64,000 bases of DNA, from the NCBI GenBank assembly GCA_029259115.1, contig JAPDJO010000029.1, forward strand, positions 60,975 through 124,974. Direction: 5' to 3'. Positions 46,797 through 56,600 of the stretch are shown one piece after another. The notes under the pieces were generated by a model, which had not been told where the DNA came from, searched no databases, and worked only from the letters and a program-made list of their open reading frames with translations. This DNA comes from Thermoplasmatota archaeon. GTDB lineage: Archaea; Thermoplasmatota; E2; DHVEG-1; B18-G2. Within the stretch, counting starts at the first letter, position 1; every line of letters begins with the position of its first letter. Both the position numbers and the translations under genes were made by a program.

Positions 46797-48056
46797 ATGG
46801 GTCTCACTATAATAGAGAAGATACTTTCCAAAGCATCTGGAGAGAGTTCGATATCTCCAGGAGACAAGGTATGGGCAAAGGTTGATCTTGTTGCTATGAG
46901 AGACTTTGGAGGACCAAACGTTATTCTGAAATATGAAAAAGAATTTGGAGATGAACCTGTTTTTGATCCAGACAAGATAGCGATAACTTTCGATCTACAT
47001 ATACCTCCCAGACAAATAAAGGAAGCAGAGAATCAGAAGATATGTAGAGAGTTTGTGAAGAAACAAGGGGTTAGGCTCTTTGATATAAACAAGGGAATAG
47101 GACAGCATACTTTGTTGGAGCATGGTCTAGTGAGACCTTACGATGTCATAATCGGAACAGACAGTCATATGAATCTTTTAGGCGTCGCTCAAGCATTCGC
47201 TACGGGAGTTGGAATAACAGATATAGTTGCTGCTATGAGATATGGTAAACTATGGTACAGGGTTCCAGAAACAGTAAAGATAAATATAGATGGTGAGCTG
47301 AGAAAATTTGTTACTCCAAAGGATGTCATCTTGAATCTGGTTGGATACCTCAAAGCCGATGGTCTATCTTACAAAGCTGTAGAATTTTATGGTAATTTTA
47401 TAGATGATCTTGGTCTGGATGGCAGAATAACTATGACTAGTATGGTAACAGAAATGGATGGAAAGATTGGATTCATGGTCCCTAATGAGAATGTTCTGAA
47501 ATTTTTGAAAGAAAAGATCGGAAAAGATGTCAAACCTATACTCCCAGATAAGGATGCTGAATATTTAGACAAATACAATTTTGATATATCTGATCTTGAA
47601 CCCATGATAGCATGTCCTCACTCTCCAGACAACGTAAAAGCTGTCAGAGAAGTTGAGGGCAAAGAAATAGATCAAGTTTTCATAGGATCGTGTACAAATG
47701 GTAGAATAGAGGATCTAAGAGTGGCTGCAAAGATACTGAAGGGTAAAAAGGTCAAAGAAGGTTGCAGATTGATTGTAACTCCAGCGACTACAGAGGTTTT
47801 GAAGAGGGCAATCGATGAAGGTTTGATAAAGATATTTATAGAGGCAGGAGGTGTAGTTACAAATCCAAGCTGTGCTCTATGCACAATAGGTCATCCAGGA
47901 GTTTTAGCTAAAGGAGATGTAACTCTCTCTACAAGTAATAGGAATTATCCTGGAAAGATAGGTAAAGGTGGAGAGATATACCTAGTTAGTCCTGCTACAG
48001 CAGCAGCAAGCGCGATATATGGTAAAATTACAGATCCGAGGGATGTTGGTGAATAA
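46797..48056 (+). CDS. leuC: Aconitase-family large subunit (3-isopropylmalate or homoaconitate dehydratase)
   Basis: A 419-aa [4Fe-4S] hydro-lyase with GTDSHMNLLG, the cluster Cys in GSCTNGR, and two more in NPSCALCTIG. The large subunit alone is the split form of archaea. The small subunit (leuD type) is not in the window, so the substrate (isopropylmalate or methylthio/homoaconitate) cannot be fixed. The HD gene starts inside the last codons of this gene. Confidence 0.85.
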   Translation: MGLTIIEKILSKASGESSISPGDKVWAKVDLVAMRDFGGPNVILKYEKEFGDEPVFDPDKIAITFDLHIPPRQIKEAENQKICREFVKKQGVRLFDINKGIGQHTLLEHGLVRPYDVIIGTDSHMNLLGVAQAFATGVGITDIVAAMRYGKLWYRVPETVKINIDGELRKFVTPKDVILNLVGYLKADGLSYKAVEFYGNFIDDLGLDGRITMTSMVTEMDGKIGFMVPNENVLKFLKEKIGKDVKPILPDKDAEYLDKYNFDISDLEPMIACPHSPDNVKAVREVEGKEIDQVFIGSCTNGRIEDLRVAAKILKGKKVKEGCRLIVTPATTEVLKRAIDEGLIKIFIEAGGVVTNPSCALCTIGHPGVLAKGDVTLSTSNRNYPGKIGKGGEIYLVSPATAAASAIYGKITDPRDVGE

Positions 48057-49296
48057 GGAGAATTTCAAAATAGTCAGAGATCCTATTCATGGGAATATAA
48101 GATTTAGTGGAATATTTGTTGATCTTTTGGAAAGTCCTGAGTTGCAGAGATTACATAACATCAAACAATTAGGATTTGCTTATATGGTTTTTCCAGGAGC
48201 AAATCATACAAGACTAGAGCATTCCATAGGGGCATATCATATGGCAAGACGTGCAGGAGATGCGTTATCGCTAGATGAAGATGAGAGGATTTTATTAGAG
48301 TGTGCAGCTTTGCTTCATGATATTGGGCATGGGCCCTTTTCTCATACTCTAGAATCTATACTGAGAGAGAAATTTGGGATAGATCATGTCGATCTTACAG
48401 AAAGGATACTGAGAGGAGAAGAAGGTATTTTAAAAGAGGATGAAAAGAGGTTTGTGGATAGTAAATCTGTTGTGAATATTCTTGAGGAGAACGGAATAGA
48501 CAAATCAAGAATTGTAGATATTATAAGGGGTAGATGCAGGAAGGAAAAATATCTCTCCCAACTCCTGAATAGTCCCATCGACGTGGATCAACTTGATTAC
48601 TTACTTAGAGATGGCTATTACACTGGCGTAGCCTACGGTACCGTAGATGTTGATAGGTTTTTTCATACCTTGACTTTGCATAACGATGGACTAGCCATAA
48701 ATAGAAAAGGTGTAAGTGTTGTCGAAAACATCCTGATCTCTAGAGAGTTGATGTACTCCTCTGTTTATTTTCATAAAACTGTTAGAATAGCTGAGCTTAT
48801 GCTGTCAAAGGCGATGGAGCTTATTGATGATGTCTTTGAATTTTACAAACTAACAGATGGAGAGATGTTGTCCGAGCTTAGAGAAAAGGGAGAGCTCCAG
48901 AGAGAAATGGTTGTTAGATTAAAGTATAGAAGATTATTCAAACAGGTTTATTCTGTTCCTGCGGTTGATGAAGAAAAAGTGGAGATCCTAGATTATCTAG
49001 AAGATCCGAGGAAGAGGAGTGAAAAGGAAGAAGAGCTCGAGGATGAGCTAAATATACCCAGAGGACATATAATCATAGATGTACCGAAAAGGGAACTTTT
49101 TCTCTCTGAACCTAGAATAGATAAAGTCGAGATACCGGTTATATACGATGGAGAGATTATCGATCTTCGAGAGGTTACACCTATAGCTGGAGCTATAAAA
49201 GAGAAGAAAATACCTGATTGGTATCTAATGGTAATCGTTGATGAGAGGTATAGAGAAAGAGTAGCCGATCGTATAGAGAAACTGATCTTGGGATAG
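48049..49296 (+). CDS. HD-domain phosphohydrolase (SAMHD1/COG1078-like)
   Basis: A 415-aa protein, likely a dNTPase or nucleotidase. It has FKIVRDPIHGNIRFSG and ELQRLHNIKQLG, and the metal-binding HD motif in LLHDIGHGPFSHTLE with HTRLEHSIGAYHMA ahead. A conserved DVDQLDYLLRDGYYTG follows. GTG 48049 is preferred because GAGGG lies 7 nt before it; ATG 48043 is the alternative. Both overlap the leuC-like gene by a few bases. Confidence 0.85.
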   Translation: MNKENFKIVRDPIHGNIRFSGIFVDLLESPELQRLHNIKQLGFAYMVFPGANHTRLEHSIGAYHMARRAGDALSLDEDERILLECAALLHDIGHGPFSHTLESILREKFGIDHVDLTERILRGEEGILKEDEKRFVDSKSVVNILEENGIDKSRIVDIIRGRCRKEKYLSQLLNSPIDVDQLDYLLRDGYYTGVAYGTVDVDRFFHTLTLHNDGLAINRKGVSVVENILISRELMYSSVYFHKTVRIAELMLSKAMELIDDVFEFYKLTDGEMLSELREKGELQREMVVRLKYRRLFKQVYSVPAVDEEKVEILDYLEDPRKRSEKEEELEDELNIPRGHIIIDVPKRELFLSEPRIDKVEIPVIYDGEIIDLREVTPIAGAIKEKKIPDWYLMVIVDERYRERVADRIEKLILG

Positions 49297-49334
49297 ATTT
49301 AATTAGTTGAGAGTGGTTTCAGGTCTCGGATGCT

Positions 49335-49547
49335 ATGGTAGTAAAGGAATTTTCTGGAGGAAGCATAGTAATAAAGGTGGATTATGATAAGTGTACCGGA
49401 TCTGGAGAATGTGTCACAGCTTGTCCTGTGAATATCTATGAAGTAGTGGATGGCAAAGCAGTAGCAAAGAATGTTGAGGAATGCGTAGAATGTTGCGCCT
49501 GTGTGAGTGCTTGTCCAAATAAAGCTATAGAACACAGTTCGTGCTAA
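49335..49547 (+). CDS. Ferredoxin, 2x[4Fe-4S]-type with one altered cluster
   Basis: A 70-aa electron carrier. Cluster II is complete: C50, C53, C56 and C60. In cluster I, C20, C26 and C30 are present, but the second position is Ser23 (CTGSGEC), so a Ser-ligated [4Fe-4S] or a [3Fe-4S] cluster is likely. Asp or Ser at this position is known in archaeal ferredoxins. An extra Cys54 lies next to C53. Its 3' end overlaps the next small gene by 4 bp. Confidence 0.9.
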   Translation: MVVKEFSGGSIVIKVDYDKCTGSGECVTACPVNIYEVVDGKAVAKNVEECVECCACVSACPNKAIEHSSC

Positions 49548-49648
49548 GGAAATATAGTCAGCCACATTGAGATCATCACAGCAATAAGCATGTACAAAAT
49601 AGCAGTGGCAATATCACTTCCTATACTCCTTCTCCCATCCCTACCCAT
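49544..49648 (-). CDS. 34-aa single-helix membrane peptide
   Basis: On the minus strand, ATG 49648 opens a 34-aa frame beginning MGRDGRRSIGSDIATAILY, with one hydrophobic helix to near the end and closing TIFP. GGTAAG lies just before the ATG, and a TATA box TTTTAAATA (49683-49691) lies about 39 nt upstream, so it has promoter and ribosome site. The basic N-terminus suggests a signal anchor. It ends in the ferredoxin stop (4-bp overlap). No function recognised. Confidence 0.45.
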   Translation of the reverse strand: MGRDGRRSIGSDIATAILYMLIAVMISMWLTIFP

Positions 49649-49738
49649 CTTACCACGGTAGCGTTGCGATTCTACAATGTAGTATTTAAAATTTGTTATT
49701 TCGATTTCGACAAAGTGCGAAGCTATAGAATCACAAAC

Positions 49739-49747
49739 CTTATAAAG
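49739..49747 (+). promoter_or_regulatory. TATA box of EF-1alpha gene
   Basis: CTTATAAAG at 49739-49747, with purine-rich AAACC as BRE on its left. Transcription would start near 49770, giving a leader of about 54 nt that ends in GGAGGAGGT before the ATG at 49824. This is a strong promoter and strong ribosome site, as expected for an abundant protein. Confidence 0.6.
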
Positions 49748-49823
49748 GGTTATCAGATACGCAATCGAAGAGGAAAAATTCTAAATACCTCTACGAGATT
49801 TGGCTGAAGGAGGAGGTATAATT

Positions 49824-51098
49824 ATGGCAGAAAAACCACACCTGAACTTGGTAGTGATAGGTCACGTCGACCATGGTAAATCAACGCTAGTAGGAAGGCT
49901 ACTGCTAGACACAGGTCAGTTCCCAGCACATCTGTTAGAGAAATTCAAAGAGGAAGCAAAAGCGAAGGGTAAGGAAAGTTTTGCTCTTGCATGGATCTTT
50001 GATCAACTCAAAGAAGAGAGAGAAAGGGGTCTAACAATAGATGTCGCTCACAAAAGGTTCGATACTGACAAGTATTATTTCACAATAATCGATGCTCCTG
50101 GGCACAGGGACTTCGTAAAGAACATGATCACTGGTACCAGCCAGGCGGATGCGGCTATCTTGGTAGTAGCTGCTCCAGATGGAGTTATGGCACAGACAAA
50201 GGAGCATGCTTTCCTAGCAAAGACTTTGGGCGTAGACCAAATGGTCGTAGCGATAAACAAGATGGATGAAGTTGGCTATAGCAAAGAGAAGTTCGAGGAG
50301 GTTAAGGCTGAAGTTGATAAGCTCCTAAAGAGCATAGGTTACAAGGATGATCAACTACAGTACGTTCCTGTCTCGGCATTCAACGGAGATAATGTTAAAG
50401 AGAAAGGCAAACTCGACTGGTGGGACGGTCCAACGGTCCTAGAAGCTGTCAATAACTTCAAGGTTCCTGAAAAACCAGTGGATAAGCCATTGAGATGGCC
50501 GATTCAGGATGTCTATTCCATAACTGGAGTAGGTACAGTTCCAGTTGGAAAGGTAGAGACTGGAGTAATGAAGCCAGGAATGAAGCTGATATTCTTACCT
50601 AGCAAGAAGCCTGGTGGGGTGGTAGGAGAGGTAAAGACAATAGAGATGCACCATGAACAGATTCAGCAAGCTATGCCTGGCGACAACATAGGAGCCAATA
50701 TTAGAGGTGTAGCAAAGAATGATATAAGGAGAGGAGATGTCGCAGGACCTGTTGACAATCCTCCAACAGTAGCGAAGTCATTCATAGCCAGAATAATAGT
50801 TCTGAATCATCCAACAGCAATAACAAAAGGTTATACTCCCGTATTCCATTGCCACACCGCTCAAGTTGCGTGTAGATTCGAGGAACTGCTCAAGAAATTC
50901 AATCCAAGAACCGGAGAAGTAATAGAGGAGAATCCACAGTTCTTAAAGACCGGAGACGCTGCGCTGGTAAAGATAGTTCCAACAAGGCCAATGGTCATAG
51001 AGCCTGTAAGCGAGTTCCCACAGCTAGGAAGATTTGCAGTGAGAGACATGGGTCAAACAGTAGCCGCTGGCGTATGTGTAGAGGTGGAAAAAGCATAA
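49824..51098 (+). CDS. tuf: Translation elongation factor 1-alpha (EF-Tu homologue)
   Basis: GTPase that brings aminoacyl-tRNA to the ribosome. Start at ATG 49824, with GGAGGAGGT just upstream; the longer frame starting at TTG 49800 would translate the ribosome site. The 424-aa protein has G1 GHVDHGKS (13-20), [12 protein letters not shown] and domains II and III with the usual [11 protein letters not shown] and [14 protein letters not shown]. The rpsJ gene follows after 39 nt with a T-rich stretch (about 51111-51125) between them, an arrangement typical of archaea. Confidence 0.98.
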   Translation: MAEKPHLNLVVIGHVDHGKSTLVGRLLLDTGQFPAHLLEKFKEEAKAKGKESFALAWIFDQLKEERERGLTIDVAHKRFDTDKYYFTIIDAPGHRDFVKNMITGTSQADAAILVVAAPDGVMAQTKEHAFLAKTLGVDQMVVAINKMDEVGYSKEKFEEVKAEVDKLLKSIGYKDDQLQYVPVSAFNGDNVKEKGKLDWWDGPTVLEAVNNFKVPEKPVDKPLRWPIQDVYSITGVGTVPVGKVETGVMKPGMKLIFLPSKKPGGVVGEVKTIEMHHEQIQQAMPGDNIGANIRGVAKNDIRRGDVAGPVDNPPTVAKSFIARIIVLNHPTAITKGYTPVFHCHTAQVACRFEELLKKFNPRTGEVIEENPQFLKTGDAALVKIVPTRPMVIEPVSEFPQLGRFAVRDMGQTVAAGVCVEVEKA

Positions 51099-51137
51099 AA
51101 ACACCTTCCTTATACTCTTTTTCTTTAAGGGAAATAT

Positions 51138-51449
51138 ATGGCTCAGAAAGCTAGGATCTCTTTGACAGGAACTGATCCAAAAAAACTAGACGAGGTCTGC
51201 AATCAAATAAAGATGATAGCGGAAAGAACAGGAATAGCTTATAGTGGTCCTATTCCTCTGCCAACCAAAAGGCTTAGAGTTCCCTGTAGGAAGAGTCCAG
51301 ATGGTGAAGGGTCAGAAACTTGGGATCACTGGGAGATGAGAATCCACAAAAGATTAATTGATCTTGATGCAAGCGATAGAGCATTGAGACAACTCATGAG
51401 AATACAAGTCCCAGATGGTGTACATATAGAGATTGTTTTAAAATCTTGA
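51138..51449 (+). CDS. rpsJ: 30S ribosomal protein S10 (uS10)
   Basis: A 103-aa protein: [20 protein letters not shown], then [24 protein letters not shown] and a HIEIVLKS end. The PTKRL loop is the conserved region touching 16S rRNA. Normal archaeal length. It sits right after EF-1alpha as in most archaea. TTAAGGGAAATATATG supplies a weak ribosome site. Confidence 0.97.
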   Translation: MAQKARISLTGTDPKKLDEVCNQIKMIAERTGIAYSGPIPLPTKRLRVPCRKSPDGEGSETWDHWEMRIHKRLIDLDASDRALRQLMRIQVPDGVHIEIVLKS

Positions 51450-51451
51450 TT

Positions 51452-51904
51452 TTACAGGTAGCGCATTTTCAACATAAGCTCTTTTGCAATATCTATAAAT
51501 TCCTCTCTTATAGGTATACTCACGAAAGGATAGGTGCATACGATAGTTACGACAATTGGTCTCTCTTTTACTACTAAATTCTCCAATCCCTTTTTCCTTT
51601 CTATTATATAAGTTTTGATTTCATCGAATGGTGCAACCACCTTGCCAGTCATAAAAGCCAAACTCACGAATGTTCTCCTAATTATACTTTTAATCCTACG
51701 CAAAAGTGTTTCATCTTTCTCAATGAGAGAGCGTAATTTCTTAGAAGTTTTGGTGTAAGCTTCGTATACTCCTATAAGCTCTTTCAAAGGTTCTAACCCT
51801 TTACTGGTAAAGGAAATATAAAATTCCTCTCCTTGATACCCATATCTAACAAACGTTAATTTTCTAGGAGAGACTATAATTTCATGAATATCCTTATCTT
51901 CCAC
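51452..51904 (-). CDS. Hypothetical protein, unknown
   Basis: A 150-aa protein, no family recognised. The first about 40 residues have beta-strand character (RKLTFVRYGYQGEEFYISFTSKG). A helical centre follows (EPLKELIGVYEAY ... LRSLIEKDETLLRRIKSI), and a final strand pair (PIVVTIVCTYPFVSIPI) ends in a helix. No membrane segment. Its stop is 3 nt from the rpsJ stop on the other strand. Its upstream side is close to the insertion sequence at 51991. Confidence 0.55.
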   Translation of the reverse strand: MEDKDIHEIIVSPRKLTFVRYGYQGEEFYISFTSKGLEPLKELIGVYEAYTKTSKKLRSLIEKDETLLRRIKSIIRRTFVSLAFMTGKVVAPFDEIKTYIIERKKGLENLVVKERPIVVTIVCTYPFVSIPIREEFIDIAKELMLKMRYL

Positions 51905-52023
51905 TTTGCATATCGCTATTTGTGTTTGTTTTCCTGAGAGTTCGCCATGATAAAGTGGGATGAGAGAGATTTCATACCATCCAAAGAACAGAGACTGTCA
52001 ACTTTTTGACTCGAAGATCAATT

Positions 52024-52050
52024 CCCTCCTAGGGGGAAGCCCTAGGAGGG
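52024..52050 (+). promoter_or_regulatory. Hairpin hiding the transposase ribosome site
   Basis: CCCTCCTAGGG (52024-52034) pairs perfectly with CCCTAGGAGGG (52040-52050) around a 5-nt loop. The right arm contains AGGAGG, the ribosome site that lies 10 nt before the ATG at 52060. Transcripts entering from outside would fold and keep the site closed, a known way for insertion sequences to limit transposase. Confidence 0.65.
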
Positions 52051-52059
52051 GATGTAAAA

Positions 52060-52692
52060 ATGGGTAAACATCTCGTAGAATTGCTCAACGAAAAAAGAAT
52101 TTTTCGGTGGAATAGGAAGAATCTGCTTACAAAGTCCCTTGCTATATTGATCTATCAGGCAGGTCTATCTTATAGAAAGACAAGAAGGGTGTTGAATCTG
52201 ATGGAGGAATTCTCCCATGAATCAGTGAGGAAGTGGTATACAAGGTGTAAGAGCCTGTTTGATGTAAGGAAGAGGTGGAGAAGAGCAATTGCCGTTGATG
52301 AGACAAAAGTCAAATTGGAGAACAAACAGATCTATATCTGGAATGCAATAGATGTAGATAGCAGAGTTATTTTGGCAGTCCATGTATCGGAAACAAGAAC
52401 AACCCTAGATGCAATATATTTTCTTAAGAGAGTTCTGGAATGTTGTGAAAATAAGCCACTGATCTTGGTGGATAGAGGTCCATGGTATAGATTCGCTCTG
52501 AAGAGGCTCGGTCTGGAATGCAAGCATCAGAGGTTTGGGGAGAGGAATGCAATAGAACAGTGGTATGGTTTATTGAAATCCAAGTTGAAATCGTTCTGGA
52601 AGAGATTTCCATACCACAGTTCTTTACAATCAGTAAAGAGCTGGATTGTAGCTTGGTGTGCAATCTACAATCTGGAAGTGAGAAATTGTTGA
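52060..52692 (+). CDS. DDE transposase of IS6-like element
   Basis: A 210-aa transposase. The catalytic acids are visible: Asp in AVDETKVKL, Asp in LILVDRGPWY and Glu in GERNAIEQWYGLLKSK. The N-terminal part (about 10-65) is a helix-turn-helix region (GLSYRKTRRVLNLME, SHESVRKWYTRC). The length fits compact archaeal IS6-like enzymes. The gene ends within the right terminal repeat, its stop overlapping GTTGAC. The family assignment is by motif only. Confidence 0.85.
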   Translation: MGKHLVELLNEKRIFRWNRKNLLTKSLAILIYQAGLSYRKTRRVLNLMEEFSHESVRKWYTRCKSLFDVRKRWRRAIAVDETKVKLENKQIYIWNAIDVDSRVILAVHVSETRTTLDAIYFLKRVLECCENKPLILVDRGPWYRFALKRLGLECKHQRFGERNAIEQWYGLLKSKLKSFWKRFPYHSSLQSVKSWIVAWCAIYNLEVRNC

Positions 52693-52747
52693 CAGTCTCG
52701 AGATAACAAATCCAAAAGCCTAAATAAGATCTCGTCTATCTGAAATC

Positions 52748-53614
52748 ATGTATGTGGTTCCAGGATCTGCATCTAAGAGCATAGCCAGTCATCTCGTCAG
52801 AGAGCTCTCAGCTGATACAGCTGATGTTGAGATAAGGAGGTTTATAGATGGAGAATGCTACGTTAGAGTGAAAAGCGATCTTAAAGGAGAAGATGTTATC
52901 ATCGTGCAAAATACATACCCTGATGAAAATATCATAGAGACTATACTCCTCAAGTCTGCTGTGAAAGATATGGAACCAAAGAGCATAACTCTTGTAATAC
53001 CTTACCTTGGTTATGCTAGGCAAGATAGGAAATTCCAAGATGGAGAAGCTGTAAGCGCAAAAGCCCTAGCAAGAATCTTGAGTATAGATGTTGATCTAGT
53101 GATAACTGTGGATCCTCATAAGAATTATATCGTTGATTTCTTTGAGACCAAAGCTTCTTTCTGCTCAGCTGTTCCAGAGATAGTAAAATATCTCCTTCCT
53201 AAAGATATAGATGTTGTGCTTGCGCCAGATAAGGGAGCCGTTGAGAGAGCAGAAGAAGCTGCCAAAATCCTCGGTTGTGAAAGCGACTTCTTAGAAAAGA
53301 AAAGAATAAGTGATGAAATTGTCGAGATGAAGCCCAAAGAGATAGAGGTCAAGAAGAAGACGGTAGCAATCATAGACGACATCATCTCAACTGGAGGAAC
53401 GATGGCAAAAGCCGTGGAAGAAATAAGGAAACAAGGCGCTAAAGATGTATACGTTGCATGTACCCATGGTTTGTTCATAGGAAATGCCATAGACAAGATA
53501 AATAGAGCTGGGGCAACAGAAATAATATCTACAGATACGATAGAAAATGCCTACAGCAAGGTTAAGGTTGCTCCTCAGATAGCAAAAACACTGAAAGAGA
53601 ATTTTCCAAACTAA
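52748..53614 (+). CDS. prs: Ribose-phosphate pyrophosphokinase
   Basis: Makes PRPP for nucleotide and amino acid synthesis. The 288-aa protein has RRFIDGECYVRV, the catalytic loop region QDRKFQDGEAVSAKALA, the metal site TVDPHKNYIVDFF, and the PRPP loop VAIIDDIISTGGTMAKA. The archaeal form is shorter than bacterial Prs. TATA-like CCTAAATAAG lies about 30 nt before the ATG. It sits downstream of the insertion sequence, 48 bp from its end. Confidence 0.95.
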   Translation: MYVVPGSASKSIASHLVRELSADTADVEIRRFIDGECYVRVKSDLKGEDVIIVQNTYPDENIIETILLKSAVKDMEPKSITLVIPYLGYARQDRKFQDGEAVSAKALARILSIDVDLVITVDPHKNYIVDFFETKASFCSAVPEIVKYLLPKDIDVVLAPDKGAVERAEEAAKILGCESDFLEKKRISDEIVEMKPKEIEVKKKTVAIIDDIISTGGTMAKAVEEIRKQGAKDVYVACTHGLFIGNAIDKINRAGATEIISTDTIENAYSKVKVAPQIAKTLKENFPN

Positions 53615-53619
53615 AGGTA

Positions 53620-53628
53620 TTTATAAAG
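53620..53628 (+). promoter_or_regulatory. TATA box of aglB
   Basis: TTTATAAAG, about 39 nt before the aglB ATG. GGTGA at 53654-53658 is the ribosome site. Confidence 0.5.
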
Positions 53629-53662
53629 AAAACTTTTTACGCTTTGGAAGTTTGGTGATAGT

Positions 53663-56600
53663 ATGCTGAAGAAAGCTAAGATAGAAAAAAAGGACTTAGT
53701 AATAGCTACATCTCTGGCATTCATAGTCTTCCTGACCCTATTCCTAGCATCATATTTCAACGCTACATCTGGGGAAGCTATAAATCCAAACGCTACTGAT
53801 CTCGAGGACAAATACTATCTTTCTGGTCCTGACCCTTACTATAATATGAGGGTTGTTAAGAAAGAGTTTGAGACAGGTCATTATCCATATTGGAGTAAAG
53901 ATAATCCAGATCCTCTGTTGAATTATCCTATAGGAAAAGCCAATTCGAGACCCCCTTTATTCAATACTCTATTCGTAATTTTGGCTAAATTCCTCTCTCT
54001 ATTTATGAGTGACATAGATGCAATAGGTTTATCAATGCAGTTTCTACCCTCTCTCTACGGTGCACTCTTGGTTATACCAGTTTATTTGATAGCGACGTTG
54101 TTATTTAATAGAAAAGTAGGTCTACTAGCAGCTTTGATGATTCCTCTTATTCCAATTCACCTCGGATCTGGTCACGGATCAGCTTATTCTCTTGCAGACC
54201 ACGATTCTTTCATACTTCTGCTGGGAACAACACTATACTTCTTTGTTTTGAAAAGTCTTCATGAAAATGAATTAAAGAAATCGATGATATTTGCCGGAAT
54301 AGCTGGAGTCTTTCTAGGTATGGAAGTCTTGTCTTGGGCTGGAGCCTATTTCTATTTTGCGTTTCTCGCGTTGTACTTTGTTCTATTGATGTTTGTAGAT
54401 ATAGTGAGGTATAATGCCAATCTCAAGAATTTCCTTACAGCTGTAATAACAATGTTCGTTGGCTTAGCCTTGGCTTTTCCATCCTATCTTGCTAAAGGGT
54501 ACATACATAGCATCACCCTCTTCTCGTCTATAGCGGTTATGCTTTTCGGTTCAATCTACATATTTCTATCAAAAAAGAAATTACCATGGCTCATAACAGT
54601 TCCATCTATCATTGGACTAGCTGTGATAGCTCTAGGTGCATTATATTTGGTTAAAGATTCGACTAATCCAGCTTTGTATCCTCTTGCCAGATTTGCAAAT
54701 CACATATTTGGAGGATTGGCATACGTTCAAAAGAGCAAAGTCTACCTTACTATCGCAGAGGCATCGACATTTGGAATAAGCAGAACCATAATGTCTTTTG
54801 GTCCAGCATTATATCTCATAGCGTGGGCTGGCTTTCTATATCTTATAATCTGGAAAAGACTGGTTAGAAAGTGGGATGGGGTATCGTTATTCATAACAGT
54901 TTGGTTTATTGTTGAGGTATACCTCACAGGCTCAGCAGGTCGTTTCATCAACGATCTCGTTCCTCTCGTTGCATTTCTCTCAGCTGGAGCCATATGGTCT
55001 TTGATTGATAAGCTAAACTTCAAGCAGATGATAAGATCCTTGAGAAATGTTAGAGACTTTAGAGGTCTGAGGAAAGCAATTAAGATATCTCATGTTTTGG
55101 GTATAATATTTCTTGCATTTGTTGTTGTGATACCCAACTCTTTCCTATCCTTGGATGCAGCAGTACCATCTGCAGAGAAGGGTAAGATGTTTGGAAAGGA
55201 TTATCAGGGAGCTTTTGGCTTAGGTCTACATACAGAGAAATACTGGGAAGATGCCTTTAAATGGATTAGACAGCAGGATAGAGAAATTAAGGAGGAAGAA
55301 AAAAGGCCAGCCTTCATATCATGGTGGGACTATGGATTTTACTGTGTAGCTATGGGAGAGCATCCAACAGTAGCGGATAACTTCCAGAGCGGTATAGAGG
55401 CTGCAGGAAACTTCCACACAGCAGAAAGTGAAAAAGAAGCCATAGCCGTTCTGGTAGTAAGGTTAGCAGAAGGAGATATGGCCAAGCACGATGGAATATT
55501 ATCAGAAGGTGTTAAAGCTATATTTGACAAATATCTCGGAAACAATTCTACAAAACTTGTAGATATATTGGAAGATCCTATACATCACAGAGGCACATCA
55601 AACTCATCTTACGGAAAAATCATTGGAGAAAAGTATGGTGGAGAGAAGTATAGAGTGAGAGAAAAGAATGCCATGTATCATGATGCCGTGAAACTACTAA
55701 CAGATCTTCTGGACGAGGAACAAATGGTCATGCTATATAGAGATTTACAACTCAAAACAGGATGGAGCATAAGATACTATGGAGTTGAGGGTTACGATGT
55801 GAATATTTTTAACGTGTTCACTTTTCTATCTGACAAGGGAGTTTTCGGATTCGAGACCAGCGAGGACGATTACTTTAAGTTGCATTACAAAGACAAGTAC
55901 GGCAGGCTACATACGCCCGAGGAAATAGAAAATCTGAGCCAGCAGTTAACCAGAGAGGACATAGAAAATCTACAACTAGTTCCTTGGATACAAAGAAAAG
56001 ATCCATTTTATAAATCCATGGTTTACAGGGTATATCTTGGAAGCACTCCAAGAGATCTCTTTGAGATGGGAGTAAATGGGACTGTTAGCTTTGGAATAAT
56101 ACCATTTCTATCAGATAACAAGACAGATCCATTCGGAAAAGGGAATTACTATTATCAGCCAACTGCAGGACTAAAGCATTTTGTGATAAAATATCTGTCT
56201 CCATTAAATCTGACAAAATCTTTATATTTCCATAGAGGAAGTCTGTGTCTTGGGATGCCTGCTGTTGTTATTGCCAAGTATTACGAGGGAGCAAAGATAA
56301 ATGGTACAGTAAGGTGTATGAATAGACCTATGGCCTTTGTAATTGCTACTGTTAGGGATGATTTCAGACAAACTCTACAAACAAAACTTGTGAATGGTAG
56401 GGTAGTTAACAGAACCGTAGAGAAGATACCTCACGATGCCACATTTACAGACACAAACGGAAACTTCAGCCTGATAGCCCCGGCTGGAAATATAACGATA
56501 TCCATAGAAGTGGCTGTAGACCAGTATCATAGATATAAGCTAAAAGAGATAACATTTAACTCAACAACAGACCCTGAGCTATATCCCATATCAGAAGAGG

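Larger units (their letters stand above)
51991..52699 (+). mobile_element. Small DDE insertion sequence (IS6-like), 709 bp
   Basis: The ends are perfect 12-bp inverted repeats, GAGACTGTCAAC (51991-52002) and GTTGACAGTCTC (52688-52699). It carries a single transposase gene. The flanking 8-mers (AAAGAACA and GAGATAAC) do not match, so no target duplication is visible. The copy looks intact and could be mobile. No other copy is in the window. Confidence 0.85.

Noticed and set aside
49299..49565. 88-aa minus-strand frame opposite the ferredoxin
   Set aside because: It is a shadow of the ferredoxin gene; the smaller frame at 49544-49648 has a promoter and ribosome site.
51947..52010. Short frame MIKWDERDFIPSKEQR running into the insertion sequence
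   Set aside because: It could be a gene cut by insertion, but it is too short and no right-hand part was found beyond the element.
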